From: Plantago ovata
Lineage: Eukaryota > Streptophyta > Magnoliopsida > Lamiales > Plantaginaceae
Length of the DNA: 64,000 nt
NCBI GenBank assembly: GCA_028274465.1
Contig: CM051458.1
Coordinates: 102,750,855 to 102,814,854, forward strand
Direction of reading: 5' to 3'
A program made the position numbers and the translations under genes. The notes beneath the pieces are model-generated. The model did no database searches, was not told the origin of the DNA, and saw only the letters and a list, made by a program, of their open reading frames with translations. Below are positions 11,301-23,993 of this stretch, one piece after another; within the stretch, counting starts at the first letter, position 1; each line of letters starts with the position of its first letter.

Positions 11301-14300
11301 CTGATTATATAGGCAATGGAGGCATGGAATAATAAAACATGGCAGGTGATGACCGCATGCAGAGCTAAATAAAAGTTTGACAGATGTTTGGTTAGTCGAG
11401 CTGTTGCACTGCAATACTGCATGCCAATTTTCATGGAACTAGTCTAAGAAGGAAAAGAAATGAAAGAGAGAAAATTATGGTGGTGGTGCCAACAATATGC
11501 TGACTTGGACTGCTTTCCATCTTAAACATGGTTCTTAGAAATCACACTCAGAAATTTGCTGATGATTGCACACTTTGTTGAGCATGCTGAACAATTACTA
11601 ACACTCAAAATAACTGCAGCCTCATATTAGGAATGAACTCAATATAATGGCGATAAATGAGTGTTTCCAAAAACAACCTCAATACATAGTAGTTTAACTT
11701 AATCATGAGCCAATTTCATGCAACAGGGACTAATAGACAGAGTAGAAATTCACCTCATTTCAATTTCCCCAGTTTGATAAACAATGATGATGCCATATTC
11801 TCTTTCATTCTTCTCTAAGATAGTACTCCATGAACATGGTTTGTCAAGTTTGATTTCACGAACAACATTACTGTTCCCCTACAATTAAGGCCCGTCTCAT
11901 ACGGTGTGGAAGATATAGCATAGAAATAAATACTATACTGAAAATAGGATAAGACATTAAAGTACCTGAACCACAGACTCCAGAGAGTAAAAATACAGCG
12001 CATCCTCGCAACAAAGTAAAATTTGAGAAGACAGCCTCTTGTTTTCCAAATTAAGGTGCTTCGCATCTTCAACTCCTGGTGCAGCTTTCTGATGTCCAGA
12101 ACTAGTCGGCAAAGGCTCATTATGACCTTCAATAAGTTGGGTAGGCGAAATTGAGTCATTTTCAATGACAGGGAGTTTGCATTCTGCAGGAAAAAAATCT
12201 CTGAGAAGATCCAGATGATTGGATACATAGTAATGAATAAGATCGATACCAAACAAGATTACTTGCCTAAAAAGCTCAAGCTTACTGCCACAGAATTTTC
12301 CTTCGGATGTATAGGCTGTGAACTGATCAGAGTGCCAGTGGTGATATCCATCAAAACCAGGTGTGCATCTCTGGTTAAGACAAAAACAGGCTCCTGCACA
12401 TAATCTATTCCTGTTTCATTTTCTGGGCTATTTCCACTTTCCTGATGGAAATTTGAAAAACTCTGAACCGCTAGAGAAATGATCAATGATTTTGAGCTAC
12501 AGACAGAGTCTGTAATGGATAGAACCGATAAAGAACTAATGTCAAGCACTGCAACCTGAAATAAACTATAATGGTTTTAAAATAGGTTGATGAGATTGAA
12601 CAACCGTATGGTGTGTAAAAAGCAATCAAGTGCTTGTAACAAGACATCCCGAACTTGCCTGTCCAGACTCAAATCCTGCAAGAAGTCTGACTCCACAATT
12701 TGCAAATTGTAAGGCACGGACAGGAGAACCAATGGAAAATATGGCGTAACATTTATGTTTAACTACATCTGGCAAATGATGAACTGCAAAAAGCTACAGT
12801 ATGGTCATCGTACTAGTAGCAAAAGCCTTAGCTGAAACATCATCTTAAGGAAAAATTATAGGATATGTCACTTCAACAGACAGCAACTACAGCAAGGATG
12901 CGAAATGCATCTCCAATGATATAAGCAATTAAGCAAATGTGAAAAGAAATATATGAGGAATTGCTGTAATTGACACTTGAATTAGATACGACATCTTGCA
13001 TGAATATGTTCATGAGTCAGTATGTGATTACATAATACTACTACATATCAACCGTAATATCACAAAAACTGAAGAATTACAATAATTGATACTCAAGACT
13101 AGATATGACCTCTTCTAACATTTTTTTGAGTCTCTATGTAATTATCCTTCTTTTTTCTTTTTTGGTTTCCCCACCGGTATCTACTATGTGGTCCTAATCC
13201 GTTCAAGCACTGTCGAGCCTTTTTGAGAGGGCAGCTCTCCCAGGAACGTTTTTCACATCCACAAGGCTTGCACCCAGGACCTTGTTTTGAAATCAAGTCC
13301 CTTAACTATGGAGCCAACAACCGTTGGTTTTATGTGATTATCTATTACACTTGATAACATATAACATCAATGATCTATATTATATCTGCTTAAGTTCTCT
13401 TTATGCACCAAATACAAAATAAATGATATTCAGGGTGAGCTAGATATGAGGGTTTGAAGTGTGGAAGAAATCTGGGAGTGGAATGGCCAAAGGGTATGTC
13501 ACAGAAAAGAAATCCCTTGGAAACTACCCCAGGAATCCAGGATGCTGAGGCAATAAAGAAAAATAACAATCATCGCGTAAAATGGTAATTAGTATGAATC
13601 ATGTGATTTAAGTTGGTTTCAGCTTTAGTGCAACCAAGTTTAATCCACTCTAGCATTTTTTAAGGTCCTTCAATAGATGTTTTCACATGTTCTTGCTATA
13701 TTTGTAAACAATTACATTGCACATTTAGCTACTCACAGTAACACGTAGAGTAAGCCCGTAAACGTAAACAAATTGAGATGAACAAATAGCATACAAGTAG
13801 AAAACACGGCCAGACCAAACATACCTTCATGATTAGTTTCATTTACTATTGTGACTGTGGTTTGTTTAGAATTTGCTCCCAGACCGCACAGAAAAATCTA
13901 CAAGATGGGTGAATATGATTATTACTTTTAGTTACTATCTCTATAGAGAGTTGGTGTTAATTTAAAATATATATAAATAAAGCATCACTTTTACCAGACC
14001 ACATTCATTGCCAGTGGCTATAATTTGGTTGACAGATGAAAAGTCCAATGCTGATATGCACGCATTTACACCAGTGACTTGGATACCCTTTATCTGCCAG
14101 TGCATGATGCGTGTATATTTAGTAAGAGCAAACATGTTTGATCTTGACAGATGAATGATTAGTTGATCAATATAAAGACTAATAATAAAGTACCATTTAG
14201 TACAAGAAACACGATTGTAACTGCACTGACCTCGAATTCTAAAACAGAAACAAGTGACAGGACCGGGAATGTGGCATCCCATATTCGAATAGATCCATCT

Positions 14301-17300
14301 TGATATCCTCCTATATAAATTCTCTCAATTCTGTTATCTTCAGTTGCAGACTTTTGATGAACAATACCACCAGTCAAAGGCCACTTCAAACTCCCTCCAG
14401 ACATATCCAGCTGTAGTTTTGGAGGAAAAACAGTCTAATGAAAGCGTAGATGGTCATTACAATGGAAACAAACAGAAGTAAGCTCACATAAATCATGAGT
14501 CATAACATCTGGGTACCTCTGAAACAGAATTCGAAGAATCTCTTTCTGCACCTAAACTATATAGCTTTCCCAAAGTCATATATGGTTCTGCAGTAGGTAT
14601 GATAGATTGATACGGGGAAACTGAATGGTTCTGTCCTCCAGACTTGAAGACCGACAGAGAAGCATATTCATAGAAATGCAATTGTCCAGGATTAGTTAAT
14701 ACAAACAGTGATGTCTTGTTACTGCTTTCATCCTCATAAACATCCGAGATTACATTCACATCTGCAAATGACCCATGAAGTGCAAGGTCAACACGTGCAA
14801 CGCACTTTAACTTTGCTAATCCGGAGGACCAATCAAGATCGAGAATCTGCAACAGTAGGAGCACTTCTTAAAAAGTGATATATCAAGAACTAGAACTGTA
14901 TATACAAGTGTACTAAAGTGCAGGAATTAGGAAAAGAGCTTTGCTATAGAGCAAGAAGAGCCAATTCATTTAGGAGCAAAACTTTAATTCCCATTAGCTT
15001 GAGTGAGCTTAGAGTATTTATATTGAAGCTAAAATCAGCTCAAATCTAGTTCAATGACTGTGTATAGTAACTGAGTCAGCCCCAAATCTCAAAGAACTCG
15101 GCGACTATCAGGGTGATGAATTTATACATCTGTAATGAGTTTGAAATTACTAAAAAAATATTTGGTGTTTTAGTGCATCAACTATGCAATTTCTGGAACA
15201 TGCCTCAGTCTGGTTTTGGCGGTAATGTTGACAGGAAATTAAAGATAGCATATCTACAACTATAGTCATCTTGGAAGATATTTAGAATATTAAGGAAAGA
15301 AAAAGGCCAAATTCTTCTTTGTCAAGACCAAAATGATAAATAGGGTAAGCAAGAATCAATAGCACCAGTAGGACAAGTATTGTTCAATTGTTGCCAATAG
15401 GAGAAAAACTCTGTTTACGTGAGAATGTAATACAGAAGTTGGAGCAAAATTACCGTCAACACTTCTTCAGATCCAATATCTTCACCACCATAGATAAAAA
15501 GCTGACCAGCGTGATCATTTCTGGAAGACCAGTGCAGAACAATAACAGGTAGCCTTTTATCTCCTGATGATAACTGTATCTCGATAACATCAGGGGGTGA
15601 CTTAACAAGTCCTTGACCTATATCATCATCAGAAACCAAAAGGTTCCACAGCATAATATCTCCATCAACATAACCAACAGCTAATACTGACCCATCAGGA
15701 GAAGCCCAGCATAGAGAACTTATTTCCTTTTCTTCTCCTTCGTTGTCCAATGAATTATTTATATAAGTATGGCTTTCAGCATTTGAGAAATGAAAAACAA
15801 CTTCTTCTTTCAGTTGCAGATCCTTAAAGCCTCTAACATGAATAGCTTTATCTTGGGTAACATCCCAGAGAACAATCAATCCACTCTCATAAGCAATTAA
15901 AACTCTGCAATAAAAGATGTTATCTGTTTGTAACTTCATTCCAGGAATCATGATATATATAAGCTATTTCTAAGATGGGGTAGAGACGATGAAAAAACAG
16001 GATTCCTCTTTAAAACCTCTTTTTCCTGGTGCATTCTATAAACCAACTCATAAGTAGTGCAAAGGAGTTCAGGTATATATAGATCCACTTGTTAATAAGA
16101 AAGCATGATTTACAAAAAATAATTCAACTAGCATTGTATAATGCAAAGCTGATACTGACAGAAGCAACAGATGTTGAATTTAGGAACCAGATTTCACTCA
16201 TAAATAAATCAAAATCAGCTCCTAATTTGGGAAAAAGCACAAGGACCTGATGTCAAATGGTTGAGAATCTAAATGCTTATTTATCTCTCAATGCACTAAG
16301 CTAAAGCACTACTTAGGTTGCAAAAGAGCCATTCATGCATTTCATGGAAGCACACCATGTACTTCTGTGTATTTAAAATCACTGATAAACATATAGTCAT
16401 GTATTACTAATGTTGTCTGTGTATTTGCTACGCATGGATAGACACAATGTGACATATAATTCATCAAAACTCTACCGTTAAAACCTAAGAGCACGCAGAT
16501 AGTCTAGTGGTATCATGACTTGAGTACAACTAAATGCTTAATATTGTTCGCTATGGGCCTACGTATTAACTAATTGGATATTGTAGACTATCTCGTGACA
16601 AGTAATGTGGTAAGTGCAATATAATGTCGAAAACATAATACATAACCATATAATATTGTTGGATTCGGGCCAATCTCTACCAGCCGTTATAGCCTGGTAA
16701 CCCAGTCATGGGTACGGGTATGCATATTGAGTTTAGTAGCCAATTGTAGTGTTTACCAGGTTCAAGTACCCAAGCCAGGTGTACTCACCCATTTGCATCC
16801 CCTAGCTCTGCATATGTTAAATTATACTATTTCGCACTAAAGATATGTCATAGGCACATAAGTTTAAGTTGATTACACCATATTGGACAACTCCGTTACC
16901 CTTCACAAGACACTCCACAATATACAACAAGTTATAGCACGGAATGTATATTTAGACCATTTGAGGAATTGCAGATCTTCTGATACAGTAAAGACCGATG
17001 GCTACAACTTAAAGCGGTCTCAATTTATTTATAGAGCTATCTCCCTACTACCTGTTACCATAGGAACAAGGCTGCGCAAGCACACCGACAATGGATTCCT
17101 GATCAGGCAATGGGATCCCAACTCCTTCTGTAAAATTAAAGATGTGTGAAATTCCATGTAATGTACAACTAAACTTAGACTTCCCTGAAAAAAATTAGCG
17201 TCTGATAAAGTCTATATGAGGTAATATTGAAAATAGAAATTAGATTTATCACTGTGACCAGGAGAAGATTGAGCTTGCCAGCACGCATATTGCAGTGAGA

Positions 17301-18855
17301 ACTTCATTAAGCGTACATATGTTCTTCATCCGTTTATATTAAACTTTAACGATCATTCATCAAATTTGTATCTAGTTTTTTTAAGTCTCAACTTATAACT
17401 TAGTCAAGATATGAAACTGGAGTAACAAAGATTTAGTCCTCACTAATGTCTTACTGTGGCCTAAATCTGTGCAACAGGAGGAGCAAGAAGCTCCAGAACT
17501 GCTCACCAGATAAATTAAGAACTACTAAATCAAATAACCATATGAAAATCAACTTGCCAGCAACAACATTTGGAGGAACATGGTATGCTAATGGAAGAAC
17601 TTGCCGTTCTTCAGTATCATACTTCAGCAGAGACAGGAATCCGAACTCATCACCAACATACCTGATTGACCAAGAATATTGAAAAAATATTATGCTTGTG
17701 CCTCAGACAAGCCATTTCAGCGAGAAGCAATTATAAAAGCAAAGGATAGAAATTCTACAATGCCTTACATGAAATGGGTACCAAATATAACAGAAAATGC
17801 AGTTATATTGGACTCCCACTGTACATTAGCAGATATAGACCTCTTCTCTAGATCCCAAACCTGCCCCCCCCCCCCCCACCCCAAAAAAAAAAAAAAAACA
17901 TAAAAAATGTGTGAAGGCAAGAATAATCACAGGAAACTACGTGTAATATGAAAATTTTCAAGAATGAAGTAATGGAACTTCAGTTTATGACACTATGATA
18001 GTTCCACGTGCAAAACTTTGGAATTTGGAAGGACAGGTAGAACAAGATGAAAACTACTCATCACATCATTAGACTGGAAATGACCATACCTGAATTTCAT
18101 TTTCATTGGAAACACTGACTAGAAAACCTTGGTTCTGCAAGAACTGTAATAAGAACAAACATAATTAAGAAGCTGAAAAATTTCAGAATACGGTTAAGAA
18201 GCTGAAATTTCAGAATACAGTCTCATTAGATTATCCAGGAGTCTCATTTTCAGGAAGAGACTTTTGTTCTTGTTAACAGAAAATGAAAGAATTCCCCCTC
18301 ACCGCAAACATTGTATGAACATCCATAACTTTCAGATATTCGCGGATAAACAAGAACACCATACAACACATGAGGAGACGAGTTGAGAAGCAAACAATCA
18401 GACAAAATACATGCAACTATTTCAAATATAACAACAAAGAGGCACTAACATCCTATAATTAAATAAATAAAGCCTAACGAAGGAGAATCCATCCATGTGA
18501 AGTTCCGTCGTTTACTGAAGTGACATACATACCTCAAGGTTCTTAAAAGGCAGGGGTTTAGGAGACATTAGAAGACCTTCAACATTATTGCCACCAATCA
18601 CTTTAATCCTACCATCCCTACAATCTCAAAAACAGTTCAAACATAAGTCATAAACGCGTAATCGAAGAAACTAAAATCCGTTAAGCGTCAGCTATCTAGG
18701 TAATAACACAGCTCAAACTTACATTGTTCCGATAGCCAACAGACGTTGGATGGGGTCAAAAGCCAAAATCGAAGCAGTGGAAGGAATGCCATAGTGTACG
18801 TCTACACGAGGATTCCAATCTCGCAATGCCTTATTTTCATTCGGCTGCAAATGAT

Positions 18856-18886
<31 letters not shown>

Positions 18887-19142
18887 GTGTAGTACTACTA
18901 ATCAATTCAATATCACTAGTAAGTTGTAAACAAAACATATCAAGCATCCATCACTGAAATGAAATTGTGAAGTAACATTACGATGTGCAGTAAGTAATCA
19001 ATTTCACTTCTAGTCTACCAGACAATACAACATTTCAACCATGAACCATCACTGGAATTGTAAGGTAACAGTATCGGTTTACCTGGGGAGAAGACGGAGA
19101 CGGCTGAGAATCACCGGATTTCTGGAATAATTTGGCGAACAT
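8321..19142 (-). CDS. Tomosyn / lethal(2) giant larvae-like WD40 protein with C-terminal R-SNARE motif, 24 exons
   Basis: Plant tomosyns are syntaxin-binding regulators of vesicle fusion: the WD40 propellers hold a C-terminal R-SNARE helix that competes for SNARE complexes. Exon 1 (19142-19083) starts [11 protein letters not shown]. Further exons: 18844-18723, 18617-18533, 18143-18090, 17860-17769, 17661-17558, 17127-17052, 15904-15454, 14846-14517, 14410-14231, 14093-13995, 13897-13825, 12783-12659, 12555-12267, 12183-11966, 11878-11754, 10927-10810, 10249-10194, 10058-9965, 9884-9701, 9610-9542, 9459-9356, 9249-9187 and 8431-8321. Phases are consistent throughout, giving 3282 nt or 1093 aa, close to known plant tomosyns. 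WD-type pieces include VWDLEKR, LIVLWD, DIMLWN and SIRIWD. The C-terminus has KYRNTG, then [14 protein letters not shown] and a final KWWRI, the plant tomosyn R-SNARE signature. Introns 6, 13 and 14 need GC donors (GCAAGT). A SINE sits in intron 12. Confidence 0.95.
10138..10152. repeat. G15 homopolymer in tomosyn intron 18
   Basis: Fifteen consecutive G on the plus strand, which is C15 in the transcribed orientation. Length may be unreliable in sequencing. Confidence 0.9.
13136..13342 (-). mobile_element. tRNA-derived SINE in tomosyn intron 12
   Basis: The element reads on the minus strand from about 13331 to 13147 (185 bp). Its 5' head starts near ggctccatagttaag and contains a degraded pol III B-box-like ggtgcaagcc. 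The body resembles plant SINEs in parts such as ctcgacagtgctt and gataccggtgg. It ends in an A-rich tail (aaaccaaaaaagaaaaaag). Flanking direct repeats are atgtaattatc (13136-13146) and atgtgattatc (13332-13342): 11 bp with one mismatch, as expected for a target-site duplication. It lies in the same orientation as the host gene and away from the splice sites. Confidence 0.8.
17864..17898. repeat. C14-A-C4-A16 homopolymer block next to a splice acceptor
   Basis: On the transcribed (minus) strand this reads T16, G4, T, G14, then CAG, the acceptor of tomosyn exon 5 (starting 17860). The expected pyrimidine tract is thus displaced by a G run directly before the acceptor. Confidence 0.9.
18856..18883. 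repeat. (AATC)7 microsatellite in tomosyn intron 1
   Basis: Seven AATC units start 12 bp upstream (in transcript sense) of the exon 2 boundary region. Confidence 0.9.
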
Positions 19143-19543
19143 AATGACGACCGGCCGATCGTAGCAAGCTTGTTGAGCTAACTTGGTGGTGAAATGAATT
19201 TCTCGTTGAGCTTTTCTCTGCTTCCGTCAATTGATGAAGATGAGCAATACGAATGAATAGATGATTTGATTATCAGTTTGAATTAATTCAACTCTAGGAA
19301 ATGGATTTACGATTCGAATTTAGCACGTCTGGTTTTGTTTCTATCGTTTTCGGCAAGTGCATTTCGAACTAGATTCTCTGTTTATTTATTTAGGTTGAAG
19401 TATAGCTGCTTTGGTAAAGATCATTCCCAAATGACTTGTTCATTACGTAGGCTTGCAATTAATCTGTATTTAGTAATTTATCGTAGTGAGTTGAATTATT
19501 AAATTTATTTGAACTAAACATAATAAAACAACAACCGTATTAA

Positions 19544-19668
19544 GTCAATGTTCTCTCGTCTGAAAAAGTCTAAACTGAATTGAATTTATTTGTAGTACAA
19601 AATGCTAGTATTAGACAAATCTGAACTGAACTGAAATTCATTAATTTTCAGATGAAAAAAACAGAGCC
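19544..19668. mobile_element. Tourist-like MITE (copy A)
   Basis: This 125-bp element has inverted ends: left gttctctcgtctgaaaaa, right (reverse complement) ggctctgtttttttcatctg. A 3-bp TAA flanks both sides (19541-19543 and 19669-19671), the TTA/TAA duplication typical of PIF/Harbinger and Tourist elements. The interior is rich in ctgaactgaa motifs and matches the copy at 36855. Confidence 0.75.
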
Positions 19669-20034
19669 TAACAATAAGTTTAGAAACTAGACTAAATTTA
19701 TTGACACAAAAAATGACATGAATATGTTTAGGGCAATTATGTTAAAATCAAACTACTTGTGGCCAATCCTAAAGGCCTAATATCAATTTCATCCACAATT
19801 TAATATGTGTGGTTTTCATTTAGTCTTCTTCCCTAAATCTCAAGTTATTCAATCTCACCTAAAAACTTAATTAATTAAATTTTATATTAATGTAATGTAC
19901 GCTTTTATCTAGTTTATAAAATTACATTAAAGAATATCTATCATAGTAAGGATTAGAAAATGATTCAAACTTATACAAAAGTAAATAATTATAAAAAATG
20001 ATAAAATAGAGAGAGATACAAAAAAAAATGCAAT

Positions 20035-20107
20035 CGCCCACCGTGGGGCTCGAACCCACGACCACAAGGTTAAGAGCCTTGCGCTCTACCAACTGAGCTA
20101 GACGGGC
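20035..20107 (-). tRNA. tRNA-Lys-CTT: tRNA-Lys (anticodon CTT)
   Basis: The minus strand folds as a 73-nt cloverleaf. The acceptor stem GCCCGTC pairs with GGTGGGC (with G-U pairs). The D arm is GCTC..GAGC, the anticodon stem CAAGG/CCTTG with loop CTCTTAA (anticodon CTT, decoding AAG), and the T arm GTGGG TTCGAGC CCCAC, followed by discriminator G. There is no intron and CCA is not encoded, as expected for a nuclear gene. Both internal pol III boxes are intact. Confidence 0.97.
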
Positions 20108-21500
20108 ATGTTGAATGTTTTGTGTTAATTAAGTTTGTCAACAAAAATAATTGAGGAAAATTTGTACCCAGGGTACCCTATGTTTTTTACTTGGAAATTT
20201 CAGAAAGAATTAGTTCCCTATTCCATTTGAGGAAAATTTCTACCCTCTGAATTCTCTATTCCGTTTGATCATTTCGATTTTTAGTTAGTCCTCATTTCAT
20301 CCAGCTACCCAAACCCAATCACTGGTCCATCAAGATTTAAGAACATGAAACCTCCGTTTAAATTTCTCGCAATCTTGGTATGGAAATTAACTCTATTGCC
20401 TACTACCTGTTCGACGTATTTCCTGAACTAAATTGCAGTTCTCTACTTCTCTTCGATACAATCCATTTTGTTCTGCTCCATGCCATGAATCCCCTGTTCA
20501 AAATTTCTCACCATCATACTATCTATTTGAGATTTTATCTAATATCTTTGGTTCACAATATATTTGCAAACTACACTCCACCAAATCGCAAACATTCATG
20601 CGATGATTATTCTCCACATAATGAGCTCCAGTTGAAGTTTTACTCTGCATGGTAAAATCATTTCGTCGCGACTCTTATGAGAAATATTGAAATAGGAACG
20701 ATTAAATTCATTCATGTTGCAACTTGCCGGGATATCAACAAGCCTAGTGACAGACTGACAGAGGAGAAATGCATGCATGTACTGTTCTTCTGCCACCAGA
20801 AATAAGGTCTTTTCTATGCTTTGGCGGCCTTTTCCTGTATTTATTATATTCTTCTTTCTCTGTTGGTATGTTCTTGACAAAAGAAATTTCCAGGAATGTT
20901 TCCAAATTTAAGACATCTGAATGTGACACCATGCAGAAACCACACCCTACTTGATGGTCAGAGTCAGCTAAAAACAGAATTTTATGTTATCTGTCACTCT
21001 GTTATATCATCACTGGGTCACTAACTTGTACATATATATATGATGCGCCTTGTTTTCGGCTTACTCTGATCCATTCTACATATTTCTGCAGGTATTATCT
21101 GTGAGCTTTAGTTCTTTTGTTTTGTGGTGAACTATGTTACTTGCTAGTTGCTATTCGAGTGAGTGAAGAAAACCATGCGATTTTGAAGCGAGAATGCTTA
21201 GGGCTTTATTATCGGAAACATCCATCATTAAAAACAAACATGCAAAGTACATGCAAACATTTAATAAAGTGAACAAGTAAACATTTAAGAAAGTGAAACA
21301 AGTAAACATTTAAGAAAGTGAAACATGGATAACTGACTTTTAAAATTTGACAGGATGACTGACTTTTAAAATTTGACAGGCGCCAGGAAATTCTTGCATA
21401 AACCTGGTCTATGGTAAGTTGTAAACCATATGGACCAAAATCATTTTAGGTCACATGGTAAAAAAACATACCCATATACCAGTCTATGAAAGAATTTTCC
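20108..21500. other. Spacer with no supported gene
   Basis: Several frames of 60-94 codons occur on both strands at 20380-20960, but they overlap each other and show no family motif. I found no tRNA or transposon ends here. Confidence 0.55.
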
Positions 21501-22399
21501 CTAGGCACCCCTCTGGATACGGCCATCTCTCTGCAACCCGAACCTGCGGAGGTTGAGGTTCAACTGGGCTGCGGCTGCCAGGAATCTAACCGCTTGAGTT
21601 GGTTTCAGTGTCTCCATCAACTTTACAGCAGCTTTCTTTCTCAGTGAATCAGCACACTCTACCAGAGTCTCCATTGACGACCTCAGCCTATCAAATGCAG
21701 AATCCAGGTCCGCTGCTGCTCCGTTCATTGGCCTCCCCATGTTCCTTGTCAATGCCACCATTGATGGAGATGTCTGTAAGATGAAAATACTGATATAAAG
21801 ATTTTTCCTTTTGCATAAAGTTATGATCATTTTGCAACAATCATTTGCAATTAGGAATTAAGTTTAATTAGTATGAATGAAATTTGGTGCAGATGAGCAG
21901 ATCAATATCAGAAATAATGAGTCACAGAGATAGTAGAAGCATGTACCATTGCCTCTTGAAGCCTAGTGAGCTCATCTGTAAGTTCCTTTTCCTCTTCTTT
22001 CATCTCTACCAGCAGCGCTTTCATCTTCTGAGACTGCTCTTCGGTTAAATCAACCACATTGTTAAAGACCAGGCGGAAAACCAGACCGGTCCTGAACCCA
22101 CCAATCCACTGGTATGCACGCTCAAAAGAGCTCAGCCACGGCGGTGTAAGCACCAGGAACACATCGTCATGCACAGCTCTTGCCTTGGCAGAAAAATACT
22201 CATTGTAGTGCGCCATGACCCTGATGACAAGTTCTTTGCTACGCAGCTCGCTTTCTTGGTCACAAGCAGCTGTGCCATCATGTGCTATTAGCCTAAGGAG
22301 CTCTCGCAGGTAATGCTCTTGACGAACCAACCAGGCCTCATAGAACGCCCCAAATGTTTGATAACTGTCGTTTGTTTCAAGTACTATTGGTCTGGCCAT
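21501..22399 (-). CDS. DOG1-domain protein (TGA-factor-like, no bZIP), 2 exons
   Basis: DOG1-domain proteins include the Arabidopsis dormancy regulator DOG1, DOG1-like proteins and the C-terminal half of TGA transcription factors. Exons 22399-21947 and 21773-21501 give 241 aa, within the usual range of stand-alone members. Motifs: a YQTFGAFYEAWLVRQEHYL segment near the N-terminus, PPWLSSFERAYQWIGGFRTG in the middle, and a paired C-terminal helix region (LDSAFDRLRSSMETLVECAD). There is no basic leucine zipper, so it is not a TGA factor. The ATG at 22399 (MARPIVLE) is preferred over an in-frame ATG at 22435, because the TATA box at 22465-22470 puts the transcript start near the latter. I cannot place it with DOG1, a DOG1-like protein or INAPERTURATE POLLEN1. 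Confidence 0.9.
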
Positions 22400-22464
22400 G
22401 TTTGAAATTGATTCTTGATTCTTTATTGTTTGCAAGATGAATCATCTCAAATTCAAACATTCTG

Positions 22465-22470
22465 TTTATA
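22465..22470 (-). promoter_or_regulatory. TATA box of the DOG1-domain gene
   Basis: TATAAA on the minus strand predicts a transcription start around 22440, about 40 nt before the chosen ATG at 22399. Confidence 0.6.
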
Positions 22471-23954
22471 TAGTAACGGTTACTTAACGATGAAGGCGTA
22501 AAAAGGTGGTGTCATTCTTTCTTAATGAGCAAGTCGAATTAATCGTGGGTTTCCATAGGACTGGGAGATTGAATATATGAGAATCTGTCAATAGAAGCAC
22601 GATTCAGTTTTTTCGGCCATCAGTGAAGATGAGGAGTTTCTGTGCATTTTGAAGTTATGTCTATGTGCAGAGTTTCAGAGTTTATGCATGTGGACAAGCA
22701 AGATTGATGAAGGAAGCTGGAGTTTTGTGCTAGCCGACTGTAATAGACTTGGACCTATCTGAGACTTTGGTCAATCCAAGGCTTCTTTAAATTCTAGAAG
22801 TAATTGTAGAACAGTGCTTCCTTGCAAAGTTAAGTGGTCATTTTCTTTTTCGCAACAATGTATATAGTCCTGAGTGTCACATGCATGCACACAGTGAGAG
22901 TAAATGTTACGGACTTACGTGATATATGGTGCATGATACAGCTGCTGAATCATCAGATGTGCACAAAAAACTTGGGCGGCTTCTTGTCTTTACTTTGGTG
23001 CAGATCTAGTAAACAAGTTAATTCCAGTCACAGGGCAGAGCTAAAGGTGCCAGAGTGCTGAATGGCATGCTGATGGATGTTATTTCGAATTTCTGTATAG
23101 GAGTGTCTTAGTACATACGCAACGTCAGTTTTGACTTTTAACCTTTGAGACTCTACAGAGGTACTGTACTACCAACATTTTGTGAGCTCACGGTCTTGAA
23201 TCTTGATGATAAATTGATAATGGAATGCTATACGATATTCTCTTATAATAATTATTTACATGATTTTTTGTACGGTGTAGGGGATATCTCGCGCAGTTGC
23301 TATTCAATTTGATTTCTCAAATTCATTATATCGGCATTGCATCAATGCTATTTAATTTGAGTCTCAAATTCATTACTTTTTTAAACAATAATATTAATAA
23401 TAGCACAAGTAATACTCAAAATAAAACAGCGTACAAATATAATTCGAGCACCATCTCCGTCTTCAAACCATAGCATCTGCCCCCAAGACCTAACTAGGTA
23501 CCACAACTAACTAATCCCACCGTCTAAAATTCCTTATATCAGCATTCCATTAATTTCACCCCCATCGTCTGTTGCTAAGCTTTCGTCCTTTATTTTTAAT
23601 TTATTTTCTAGATAGTTTCCTTTTAAAACTTTACAATTTATTTTATGTACTTGAGACTCTTTGCTGCTCTGTTGTACCAATTTGCTCCGTCTTAAACTTC
23701 ATTTGACACGGGTATCAAATTTTGAGGCCAGTCTCAAACTTGAAACTCTTTGCTTCTCTGTTGTCGCAATTTACTCCACCTTAAACTCCATTTACTCCCA
23801 TTTAAACTTCTTGTTTGATATATAGCCTCGGTGTGGATTTTCAATTGTATACTTAATATTATAGTATCAGATTATATATGTCAAGAACGTAGAGGAGGTA
23901 GGATGGGCAGTTGGTCAGATCTAGTATGGATCATACATGGACGGTAGTTCTCCA

Positions 23955-23993
<39 letters not shown>

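Noticed and set aside
12255..12270. Alternative GT donor (GGCAA|GTAATC) for tomosyn exon 14
   Set aside because: Joining there to exon 15 gives a stop within a few codons; only the GC donor keeps the frame into [10 protein letters not shown].
16495..16545. tRNA-like A-box (tagtctagtgg) in tomosyn intron 7
   Set aside because: No matching B-box or cloverleaf arms follow, so it is not a tRNA or a recognisable SINE head.
16883..17149. Plus-strand 88-codon frame inside tomosyn
   Set aside because: It is antisense to exon 7 and intron sequence of the minus-strand gene, with no similarity of its own.
20380..20960. Overlapping 60-94 codon frames on both strands
   Set aside because: No motif, no splice context and mutual overlap; random open frames in AT-rich DNA are the simpler explanation.
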